Source: Deinococcales bacterium
GTDB taxonomy: Bacteria; Deinococcota; Deinococci; Deinococcales; JAAFIG01
Length of the DNA: 64,000 bases
Direction of reading: 5' to 3'
Assembly (NCBI GenBank): GCA_013298595.1
Contig: JAAFIG010000023.1
Coordinates: 11,308 to 75,307, forward strand
Shown: positions 52,628 through 60,463 of the stretch, piece by piece
Position numbering within the stretch: position 1 is the stretch's first letter
Layout of the letters: each line of letters starts with the position of its first letter
Translations under genes and position numbers: made by a program
Notes under the pieces: model-generated
What the model was told of the DNA's origin: nothing
The model's input: only the letters and a program-made list of their open reading frames with translations
Database searches by the model: none

Positions 52628-53794
52628 TTATGTAGCTGTGACATCTTCGGTAGGTGGCGGGGGTATTGGTTCTGGTGGCGCACCTCCATGCCATTTTGAG
52701 CCAATCCAATGTTTATAAACCATCAATTTTGCCAATGCCATCAATGGGACAGCCAGCAAACCACCAAAAACACCTAACACACTTGCCCCAGCAATGATGG
52801 TCAGAATAATAGTAATTGGGTGTAACTCGGTGGTTTTACCCAGAATATTAGGGCTTAACACCAAAGCTTCAACTTGGTTAGCAATTAAAAAAACCACAAT
52901 CACCAAAATCACTTTGATAAGCCCAAATTGACTGGCTAACAATAACGCTGGTGCAATCGAAATAATCACACCCAAATACGGCACAACATTAAAAATAGCG
53001 CTCAAGAAACCCAGAGCCAATGCCAAGGGCACACCCAAAATTGCTAAGCCCACACCAACCATTGTGCCAACTGCCAAAGCAATCAGTAATTGTCCACGAA
53101 TATAACCACCTACTGCAATCGAAACATCCTTAGAAAACTCGAGTGTAGACGCTTGAAAACGCACAGGCACCAAAGACAATAGGGTTTTACCAATGCCTTC
53201 AAAAGCACCAAGCATATACGTACCAATAATCAGCACTAAGAAAAACTGTACCACCCCACCCAGCACACCCAATGTACGCGTCACCAAACCGCTACTGGCA
53301 TTTTGTAATAAACCCAGTAAATTTTGTACCACCGTCGATAAAGCATTCTCGACAGCACTGGTCACTTGGTCAATCACATCTCGGACTTGTTGATTCTGCC
53401 CACGCACTTGCTCGAGTTGGTCAAGCCATAAATTAATTTGGGTTTGGGCATTGGTCACCAGTAACGGCAATTTTTGCGTAAACAAAGCCAATTCTTGTAC
53501 CACGCTACCAATCAGTAATGTAGAAACTCCTAAAAATAATAAAACAATTAAAAAGGCTAAAAATAAACCAAGACCACGCCGCACCCCTCGAGCTTGTAAC
53601 CACAAGACCAACGGATGAAACAAATAGGCAAACAAATACGATAAGCCGCCCAGTACAAACGCCGAAGACAATTCGGCAATTAACCCCTTAAACGATCCAA
53701 AAATATATTGCACAGAAAACAAACCAAGTGCCAACAACATCAGCGCAATCACAGCTTGCACCCAACGCCGTTGCCCCCACTCGAGCCAATTCAT
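52628..53794 (-). CDS. AI-2E family transporter (PerM-like)
   Basis: 388 residues, about eight membrane helices, with a soluble helical region ~90-170 and the conserved GYIRGQLLIALAVG and FNVVPYLGVIIS motifs. The family includes TqsA autoinducer-2 exporters and Na+/H+ antiporters; the substrate here is unknown. The C-terminus is a Pro-rich tail. Its start overlaps the upstream gene (ATGA, 53791-53794). Confidence 0.9.
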   Translation of the reverse strand: MNWLEWGQRRWVQAVIALMLLALGLFSVQYIFGSFKGLIAELSSAFVLGGLSYLFAYLFHPLVLWLQARGVRRGLGLFLAFLIVLLFLGVSTLLIGSVVQELALFTQKLPLLVTNAQTQINLWLDQLEQVRGQNQQVRDVIDQVTSAVENALSTVVQNLLGLLQNASSGLVTRTLGVLGGVVQFFLVLIIGTYMLGAFEGIGKTLLSLVPVRFQASTLEFSKDVSIAVGGYIRGQLLIALAVGTMVGVGLAILGVPLALALGFLSAIFNVVPYLGVIISIAPALLLASQFGLIKVILVIVVFLIANQVEALVLSPNILGKTTELHPITIILTIIAGASVLGVFGGLLAVPLMALAKLMVYKHWIGSKWHGGAPPEPIPPPPTEDVTAT

Positions 53795-54249
53795 GGGTTC
53801 TTACCTTGTTGCGACAAAGGCATACCAGCCACTCGAGAAGCTGGCTTAGCAATAAAACCAAGTGGTCTTTCAGCAGCTCGTTGAAAATTGGCTAACGTAA
53901 AATTTTCTAAAGCATCTGCGCCGTTGGCAGTAATCCGTAACATCAATTTAGCAGGATCAATTTTTTGTTGCTCGAGAGCTTCAGGGCTAAGCATCAAAAT
54001 CAAACCACGCTCGAGTAAATACAATGTTGCTGCCCTGATTTCATCCGTGGTTGGCAAATGCGAAAAATCAGCTCGAGGTGGTTCAGGTGCGTCATCATCA
54101 TCAGGTTCAGCTCGCGGAATATTTGGTTCGGTGGTTAAATCAAGTTGCTCTAAATCAAACCAAGCATGAGCATCCTCAGTAAAACCTTGGTACAGTTTTG
54201 CCAATAAACGCAAACGTAATTCTTGTTGCCGAGTGACTAAATTCAACAT
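53791..54249 (-). CDS. Hypothetical protein coupled to the AI-2E transporter
   Basis: 152 residues: helical start (RQQELRLRLLAKLYQGF), acidic Pro-rich linker (~48-62), then a winged-helix-like part (TTDEIRAATLYLLERGLILM ... LRITANGADALENF). It may be a small DNA- or protein-binding factor. TAAACT lies 6 nt before ATG 54249, and that box includes the stop codon of the upstream phosphatase gene. Confidence 0.65.
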   Translation of the reverse strand: MLNLVTRQQELRLRLLAKLYQGFTEDAHAWFDLEQLDLTTEPNIPRAEPDDDDAPEPPRADFSHLPTTDEIRAATLYLLERGLILMLSPEALEQQKIDPAKLMLRITANGADALENFTLANFQRAAERPLGFIAKPASRVAGMPLSQQGKNP

Positions 54250-54258
54250 AACTCTAGT

Positions 54259-54675
54259 TTACACGTTCGCCACTAAACGCAGTAACCTTGGCTCGAGCAT
54301 CGCGTAGACCGCTTGGTAATCGGCAAACGTGCCGTACCACGGGTCTGGAACATCTGCATGTTCTAGCATCGTTTGTACTTTGGTTTTGGGAAAACGAATT
54401 TTTAATTGCTGCACTTGATAAGCTGTGGCTGCTAAGATCAAATCAAAATCTGCATCTGAAGCCACCACCGCTCGAGCCGCATGATCAAAAACAGCTTGGT
54501 GTAACTCGAGGATTTTACGGGTATTGGGGTGCATGTCCTCCCCTTCATGTTCTGGTGAAATACCCGCCGAATCCACAACCCACTCTAAACCACGTTCAAG
54601 TAGCAATTTTCTAAGAATCCCTTCTGCCATTGGGCTACGACAAATATTGCCATGACAGACAAAAAGAATTTTCAC
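54259..54675 (-). CDS. Low-molecular-weight protein-tyrosine phosphatase
   Basis: 138 residues. The CX5R active site VCHGNICRSPMAEG lies at residues 6-19 and the acid loop is DVPDPWYG. It removes phosphate from phosphotyrosine or arginine in the cytosol. It starts at GTG 54675, 6 nt after TAAAAT (leaderless). The Ser/Thr kinase at 43503 is not linked. Confidence 0.92.
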   Translation of the reverse strand: MKILFVCHGNICRSPMAEGILRKLLLERGLEWVVDSAGISPEHEGEDMHPNTRKILELHQAVFDHAARAVVASDADFDLILAATAYQVQQLKIRFPKTKVQTMLEHADVPDPWYGTFADYQAVYAMLEPRLLRLVANV

Positions 54676-54762
54676 AGCCCTATTTTAGTATGAAACACAG
54701 CTCAAAAACAAAACAGTGGTGGTATTGAGAAAAATCAATACGGCTGTGACATTGACCTTTTT

Positions 54763-56010
54763 CTATAAACCCATGCGTTTACGAATATCAGCAATCTTCC
54801 AACCAGTCACATTGGCAAGCATTTGTGCTTGACGCTCGAGACGTTGATTTAACTCGGTTTTGTAACGCTGCCCAGCTTCACAATTCAAATCGCCTTTGAA
54901 CGGACGCTGCAACACATATCGCCCCTGAAAAGTCGCTTGGTTGCTACTTTCACGCAACATCAAATCTTCTTTATGGGTCAGTTTATTGTACCGCACATGC
55001 AAACGCGTCATAAAAACCTGATTAGAGCTTCGTATCCAACCAGCACCTGCTCGCTCGAGATCATCTACACTTGGTGGTGGTGCAGCACAAGGATCGCACC
55101 AAGCTGGATTCCACGCATACTCAAGAAAAGCTGCCTTACGATTTTCGCGTCTATGGGCAGTGGTGAACATACTTTTGTAAAAAGACCCAAATTCTTTTTC
55201 AACGTACTCAGGGATTTCTAAATTCGTTGGAATCGTTGTGGTGCGGTAATTTGCTGTTTCCACTCTTCCTTTACGGGTCAAAGCATAAACAATTAAATCT
55301 TGGTCACCTTTAGAGTTCAGCATCCCCAAACGCAGAGGCAACATAAAATCTTTGCTTTCAAAACTCATTTGAATTGGTCTGAGCGAAGTAAAACCAGTGG
55401 TATCGTACTTCTCGAGATTCACTTTTGCCACAAAAAACTTCATATTCATTTTGATATACGGTGCTAATGCCACTGCCGCACCTTTAGGTAACTTATAACC
55501 ATTTTGTTTGAGCCATGTTTCCAAACCAGCACTTTCGGTAGCTGATAAAATCAGAATGGTGTACTCACCAATTTCGTACGTTGCTTCGACTGTCACACCT
55601 AAAGCATTGGGGGTTTCAGCTCGAGCTGGTGCTGGTGCTGTTGTTGGTTTTGGTGCACTTTGAACACTAAGAGGTGGTACTGGACTACACGGATCAGCAT
55701 CAAAGTACTCAACTAACCTTGGCGCACTATACGCATCGAGCTTCTTAACAACATCAGGCTCGAGTACACGAATATCCGATTCTTTGAGCACCACAGGCAC
55801 AGGCACAACCATGGCAAAATCCTTAACACTACCTTTGAAATCCGAAACCATGGTGATATTGCTACGATTACCATCTCGAGCATAAATAATTTGCGAAGCC
55901 TGATTGAATAAATCACCATCAGCTTTTGCGACATAAAAACCACAAAAAGCCAATGCCGAACCACTCACCAAAGTTACTGCGGTAACGACTGCTGTTTGCC
56001 AACGTTTCAT
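54763..56010 (-). CDS. DUF2330 exported protein
   Basis: 415 residues. The signal peptide MKRWQTAVVTAVTLVSGSALAF is followed by CGFYVAKADGDLFNQASQ and VSDFKGSVKDFAMVVPVP, the DUF2330 signature. An Ala/Pro linker (~110-130) separates two halves; a CDPCAAPPP motif occurs near 310. ATG 56010 follows GGAGG; the frame to 56097 adds an unrelated hydrophobic stretch. Function unknown for the family. Confidence 0.82.
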   Translation of the reverse strand: MKRWQTAVVTAVTLVSGSALAFCGFYVAKADGDLFNQASQIIYARDGNRSNITMVSDFKGSVKDFAMVVPVPVVLKESDIRVLEPDVVKKLDAYSAPRLVEYFDADPCSPVPPLSVQSAPKPTTAPAPARAETPNALGVTVEATYEIGEYTILILSATESAGLETWLKQNGYKLPKGAAVALAPYIKMNMKFFVAKVNLEKYDTTGFTSLRPIQMSFESKDFMLPLRLGMLNSKGDQDLIVYALTRKGRVETANYRTTTIPTNLEIPEYVEKEFGSFYKSMFTTAHRRENRKAAFLEYAWNPAWCDPCAAPPPSVDDLERAGAGWIRSSNQVFMTRLHVRYNKLTHKEDLMLRESSNQATFQGRYVLQRPFKGDLNCEAGQRYKTELNQRLERQAQMLANVTGWKIADIRKRMGL

Positions 56011-56118
56011 TGAAACCTCCAAAACAAGGCTACCCGAGCCACCTGATGCCAACCTGAATAAAAACAATACCAGTGTAATCCCTATCCCGAGATACACTGG
56101 TTGATTCTACAAACAAGA

Positions 56119-56580
56119 TTATTGCAAAACAGCTAAATTAGCTAATTTACTCATGGCACACGAGATTTTACTCGGATTCTGACCATCAGTCATAAACCCA
56201 GTCCCTCGAACTGTACTACTCCAATTGCTACGCACAGTGGCATAACAAGAAAAAGTGAAACTACTAATTTTAATACCAACATTAAACGTATCATCAACAT
56301 TGGCGATATAGGCAACACCACCTGTCGCATTTGCCCCCGAAACTTTTAAGCTTGCCGAGACATCACCATTTTTATTTTGCACAGGAGCTGCTGCCAATTG
56401 AAAAGTGACCGCTGGTTTCTGATCGCCAACTTGGAAAACAACACCCCAATTTTCACCAACTTTCATTGGAAAATCAGCCACACCATACCCACGAACAACT
56501 GGAGTAGGACGGGCTGGCGGACACGCCGTCAAAGTACCAAGCAACACGAAACCCAAAACTCCCAAAACTATTTTCTTCAT
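56119..56580 (-). CDS. Small lipoprotein, paralogue A
   Basis: 153 residues. Lipobox GTLTAC with the cysteine near residue 20, then PP-rich linker and a domain with GVADFPMKVGENWGVVFQVGD and ISCAMSKLANLAVLQ. It is a clear paralogue of the next gene. ATG 56580 follows GGGGGT. No CTCGAG within the gene. Function unknown. Confidence 0.72.
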   Translation of the reverse strand: MKKIVLGVLGFVLLGTLTACPPARPTPVVRGYGVADFPMKVGENWGVVFQVGDQKPAVTFQLAAAPVQNKNGDVSASLKVSGANATGGVAYIANVDDTFNVGIKISSFTFSCYATVRSNWSSTVRGTGFMTDGQNPSKISCAMSKLANLAVLQ

Positions 56581-56641
56581 GACAACCCCCACACTCGAGC
56601 TTTTATTTCGTTGACTCGAGAGTAGAAGTCTACACCAAAGT

Positions 56642-56680
56642 TGTCACAGTGCCTTCAGAATCAAAGAATACACTGTGACA
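56642..56680. repeat. Stem-loop between the paralogous lipoprotein genes
   Basis: TGTCACAGTG and CACTGTGACA separated by about 19 bp. There is no T-run, so it may be an operator or mRNA structure rather than a terminator. Confidence 0.55.
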
Positions 56681-56695
56681 CAAAGCTTTTATTGA

Positions 56696-57214
56696 CTATT
56701 GCAAAATAGCTTTTTTGCTAACCGCTTCTTTACCTGTTGTCCATTTTTGTGTTTTGGCTACAGCATTGGATAATTTACCCATGGCACAACTAATTTCGGC
56801 TGGGTTCTTACCATCTGTAATAATGCCACTACCTTTGACAGTATTATTCCAATTATTTTTTACACCAGCGTAGCAAAATAAAGTAAAGCTACTGATTTTT
56901 ACACCAACATTAAAAGTTCCATCGGTATTATCAATAAATGCCAGACCACCCGATGCAGCACTACCCGCTACTTTCAGAGTCGCAGCCACATCACCATCTT
57001 TATCAATGGCTGGATTAGAAGCCAATTGAAACGAAACCGCTGGTTTTTGATCACCAACTTGGAAAACAACCCCCCACGTCTCACCATTTTTCATGGGAAA
57101 ATCAGCTACACCATACCGAGGAGTCGCAGAAGCAGCTGGTGGCGGTGGTGGCGGACACGCTGTCAAAGTACCAACCAACACCAAACCTAAAACTCCCAAA
57201 AATGCTTTCTTCAT
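56696..57214 (-). CDS. Small lipoprotein, paralogue B
   Basis: 172 residues. Signal peptide MKKAFLGVLGLVLVGTLTAC with lipidated C20, a run of seven prolines broken only by spacing, then YGVADFPMKNGETWGVVFQ matching paralogue A almost throughout, plus an extra C-terminal KTQKWTTGKEAVSKK. GGAGGTTCT precedes the ATG. Probably membrane-anchored on the outer face; function unknown. Confidence 0.74.
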   Translation of the reverse strand: MKKAFLGVLGLVLVGTLTACPPPPPPAASATPRYGVADFPMKNGETWGVVFQVGDQKPAVSFQLASNPAIDKDGDVAATLKVAGSAASGGLAFIDNTDGTFNVGVKISSFTLFCYAGVKNNWNNTVKGSGIITDGKNPAEISCAMGKLSNAVAKTQKWTTGKEAVSKKAILQ

Positions 57215-57344
57215 AGAACCTCCATGCCTCGAGTTTGGATTTATTGGCTCGAGTTGCCCTATGTTACCTTAAAGGCGTTACAGTTAGCGTAACAAAAATC
57301 TGAGGAGTCTGAGTGCATTGTAAATAAGCACACAAATAGAATTC

Positions 57345-57389
57345 TGGGTTTAAACAAAAAGAACACTCAAACCTCGAGTCGAGTGTTCT
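57345..57389 (-). terminator. Terminator containing CTCGAG in its loop
   Basis: AGAACACTC (57360-57368) pairs with GAGTGTTCT (57381-57389); on the minus strand CTTTTTGTTT follows. It lies 24 bp after the lipoprotein C stop. Confidence 0.8.
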
Positions 57390-57412
57390 ACAAATACTGG
57401 GATTACTTAATT

Positions 57413-57979
57413 TTAGCGATTTTCAAAAGCTGCTTGCACAGCTTTTTTAGCATAACTTTGCACTGATTTAAATTGCTCGAAATTTAATTTTGTTGTTCCA
57501 CCCAACAATGTTGGTGTGCCTTTAGCATTTAATGATAAACGGCACGGTAAGCCATTAGCCAGCGCATCCGCACTGATTTGTGAAGGTAGACCAACAAAAG
57601 AATTCCCTGATAATTGTGCTGCACGTGTTCCTGGTACATAAGGCATAAAACAATAAGCTGTTCGCACTTTTGTGGTGTCGGTGCTTTGGGCAAAGTTAAG
57701 GGTTACAAAAACACCAAGAAAATTCACTTTCGTATCAACTAAAATTCCAGCAAGTTCTTGACTATTTATTGCTTCTAATTGTACTGCCCATTGGGTCGCT
57801 GCTATCTTTTCGATTTCATTGGTCATACCCAACTGAGCCGAAACATTTTCGACTTTATTACTGGCTTCAAATAAGAAACTTTCGCCCACCCGATATGGAA
57901 AAAACGAAATTGGATCAACTGCTGCAGGTGCACACGCTGCAAAACCAAGTACCATCAGACCTAAAAGAATCTTATTCAC
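57413..57979 (-). CDS. Small lipoprotein C
   Basis: 188 residues with lipobox GFAAC (C16) and a beta-rich domain (FFPYRVGESFLFEAS). YRVGESF is reminiscent of the MKVGENW motif in the two paralogues, so it may be a distant relative. GTG start 57979 lies 8 nt after TACACT. No CTCGAG within the gene. Confidence 0.7.
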   Translation of the reverse strand: MNKILLGLMVLGFAACAPAAVDPISFFPYRVGESFLFEASNKVENVSAQLGMTNEIEKIAATQWAVQLEAINSQELAGILVDTKVNFLGVFVTLNFAQSTDTTKVRTAYCFMPYVPGTRAAQLSGNSFVGLPSQISADALANGLPCRLSLNAKGTPTLLGGTTKLNFEQFKSVQSYAKKAVQAAFENR

Positions 57980-58035
57980 AAGGTAAAAGTGTAAATGGCT
58001 TTCGTAAAAATCTTAGGTCATATTTCACACAACCA

Positions 58036-59631
58036 CTAAGAGCGTGCTCGCAACGCATCCTCGAGCCACGATTTCGCCCGACCAAAAGCCCCACCCTCGA
58101 GATCGTGCATGGCAACCAATGCTGATGCTCGTCCCGAAGCAGCAAACACACCACCACCCGGATGCGTACTGGCACCACATAAGTACAAACCCGGAATTGG
58201 TGTGCGATACCCTGATAATTCTGGTAATGGACGCAAGCTAAACATCTGATCTAAACCCATCTCGAGGTGCATGACATTACCTTTACGCAAACCAATCCGC
58301 CTTTCTATATCCAAAGGTGTCTGCGTAAACCGAGATTCCACATGCCCACGCATATTCGGTGCGTACTTAAACAACACCTCCTCGAGTTTATGCCCTTCCT
58401 CGAGTTCGGCTTCGGCATCCCAGACCCGCCCATCCAAACGATCAAACGGATAATACTGCCCCCATAAGTAAATCAGATGCTTACCCGCAGGTGCCAAACT
58501 TGGGTCGAGCTTGGTGAACGTCATGCCCAATGCCGCAGGATTTTTACTTGGTAAACCATTATCGTAATCACGGAAAGCCTGCTCGAGATACTCTAAACTC
58601 GGACACAACAACTGCATGCCATTGGTGGCTTGTTCAGGTGCACCAGCGTACTCGGGCAAACGATCCGAAGAAAAACGATGAATCAAACCAAAACCATTCC
58701 CAACCCGTAAATTCTCAGTTTTCCATGCCAAATTCCCTGGCAAGTTCGCCTCGCCAACCAAATCCAGCAACGTGGTTTGCACATGCGCCCCAGAAATAAT
58801 CACCCGACCCTCAAAAACCCGTCCATCCTCGAGCACCACCCGTTTTGCCCGACCACCCTCGAGTTCAATTTTTTGCACAGGCGCATTTAAAAACACCTCG
58901 CCACCCATGTGTTCGATACTTTTTTGCAACGCCTTAGTCAAGGCACCACTACCACCCACAGCCCGTTTCGCCCCAAACTTATGCAGCACCGCATGCCACA
59001 TTAAAAAACCACCCGCACCAATTTCATGCGGCGCAGGACCCGACTGCGCTGCCAACCAAGCCAACGCCGAACGCACCCCAGGATGCTTAAAATGCGAACG
59101 CAAATAATGCCCATAACTACGAATCACCCCAAGCAACAAATCCATCTCGGGTGGTTTACGACCCGCAAAACTCGAGATTAAATTCCACGCTGTCGGCGGC
59201 TTCTGAAATGCTTTAAACAACTTGCCACTAAACTCATCCCACGACTTAACAAATTTTCGATACGCCGCCGCATCCTCAGGCGAAAAAACCGCGATCTCCT
59301 CGCACGTCCGCTCAAGATCCTTATACAAACCAAAACCCCCACCCTCAGGCAAAGGCGCATACGCAATCGGATCCATCTCGAGATACGTCAAACCATGCGC
59401 CTCGAGATCAAGTTCCTTGACCACTGGTGTCAGATGAATCATGATATGCACACCACTACCCACATCCACCTTGTAGCCCGTGAAAATATCATCCTCGGTG
59501 CAGACTGCCCCACCAATCACATGACGACGCTCAAAGACCGCCACCTTATACCCAGCTTTGGCTAAATATCCCGCTGAAGTCAGTGCGTTATGCCCACCAC
59601 CAACAATCAGTGCATCGTAAACAGTTTTCAT
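58036..59631 (-). CDS. NAD(P)/FAD-dependent oxidoreductase, phytoene desaturase-like
   Basis: 531 residues. DALIVGGGHNALTSAGYLAKAG is the dinucleotide fold, followed by VFERRHVIGGAV; GLYLCGASTHPGGGV at the C-terminus is the second flavin contact. Overall type is that of CrtI/retinol saturase/PYROXD2-like enzymes. It probably saturates or desaturates an isoprenoid or lipid. ATG 59631 is 6 nt after TATGCT (leaderless); the frame to 59703 adds unrelated sequence. Confidence 0.87.
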   Translation of the reverse strand: MKTVYDALIVGGGHNALTSAGYLAKAGYKVAVFERRHVIGGAVCTEDDIFTGYKVDVGSGVHIMIHLTPVVKELDLEAHGLTYLEMDPIAYAPLPEGGGFGLYKDLERTCEEIAVFSPEDAAAYRKFVKSWDEFSGKLFKAFQKPPTAWNLISSFAGRKPPEMDLLLGVIRSYGHYLRSHFKHPGVRSALAWLAAQSGPAPHEIGAGGFLMWHAVLHKFGAKRAVGGSGALTKALQKSIEHMGGEVFLNAPVQKIELEGGRAKRVVLEDGRVFEGRVIISGAHVQTTLLDLVGEANLPGNLAWKTENLRVGNGFGLIHRFSSDRLPEYAGAPEQATNGMQLLCPSLEYLEQAFRDYDNGLPSKNPAALGMTFTKLDPSLAPAGKHLIYLWGQYYPFDRLDGRVWDAEAELEEGHKLEEVLFKYAPNMRGHVESRFTQTPLDIERRIGLRKGNVMHLEMGLDQMFSLRPLPELSGYRTPIPGLYLCGASTHPGGGVFAASGRASALVAMHDLEGGAFGRAKSWLEDALRARS

Positions 59632-59720
59632 AAGCTCAGCATACCTAAAAAGATTGGGCAAGTTGGGCGAGGCACACCTACAAGCACGGTAAACCACAAA
59701 CACAGGTTTTCGCCCGAGGA

Positions 59721-60236
59721 TTACTCGATTTCATCCACAGCATGAATCCAAGCCGCATCAGCATCATCAAATGGTTGGTGATGCCGTTCAACAATTTGCG
59801 CCACTCGAGGATCACCACCCGCCGAACGAATCAGCAAAGCCCCAATTTGCGGATGCAACGCCCGTAACTCGAGCGCAGTTGGTGAACGTTTCTGCGTAAC
59901 AAACAAAGCCGAATCAAACTCGAGTTTAGGCATGGGTTGCAAACCCGCCCAGACTCGTTCACGCCACTTATACGGACGCAACTGCTTACCGCAATCGTGC
60001 AACAACGCAGCCCGCAACAAAATTGGACTCGCATCAGGCTTAATTTTTTGTAAATACTGCGTCACACGCACCGCATGTTCACGATCTCGAGCATCCATAC
60101 TTGCATACACAGCAAACTCTAGCGGCGGCAAAATGCTTTGCGCCCACGCATCATCGGGTTTAGCAAATTCGAGCCGCATCGCCCGCAACAAGCGATTAGC
60201 TCGAGCGAACAGATTCTTAGAGCGCAGAATATTCAT
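59721..60236 (-). CDS. HD-domain phosphohydrolase-like protein
   Basis: 171 residues. Metal ligands are present as His in DREHAVRV, the HD pair in LLHDCGKQ, HPQIGALL and ERHH, the pattern of YqeK/HDIG-type hydrolases acting on nucleotides. ATG 60236 was chosen (MNILRSKNLF); the longer frame to 60266 offers no better start. Confidence 0.78.
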   Translation of the reverse strand: MNILRSKNLFARANRLLRAMRLEFAKPDDAWAQSILPPLEFAVYASMDARDREHAVRVTQYLQKIKPDASPILLRAALLHDCGKQLRPYKWRERVWAGLQPMPKLEFDSALFVTQKRSPTALELRALHPQIGALLIRSAGGDPRVAQIVERHHQPFDDADAAWIHAVDEIE

Positions 60237-60300
60237 ACACCACTCGAGACACGCAACAAAAAACATCGCCGTTGCATTAAAAATAATTCAATTCCAGCAC

Positions 60301-60321
60301 GGGAGGGGACAAGCCCCTCCC
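60301..60321. repeat. Palindrome, REP-like
   Basis: GGGAGGGG-acaag-CCCCTCCC followed by CTACG. Confidence 0.65.
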
Positions 60322-60345
60322 CTACGAAAAACATCGTTATTGTAG

Positions 60346-60366
60346 GGGCGACCCTTGTGGTCGCCC
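60346..60366. repeat. REP-like palindrome
   Basis: GGGCGACC-cttgt-GGTCGCCC preceded by TGTAG; a variant of the family at 20132 with the same loop. Confidence 0.75.
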
Positions 60367-60463
60367 TGCCCTGAAAACGAAATGAAACGACTTTCGTCCA
60401 AGGTTCAGTGATCATTTGATTTATTTCTATCAGGAATTGCGACATAAAATCGTAAAATCTAGC

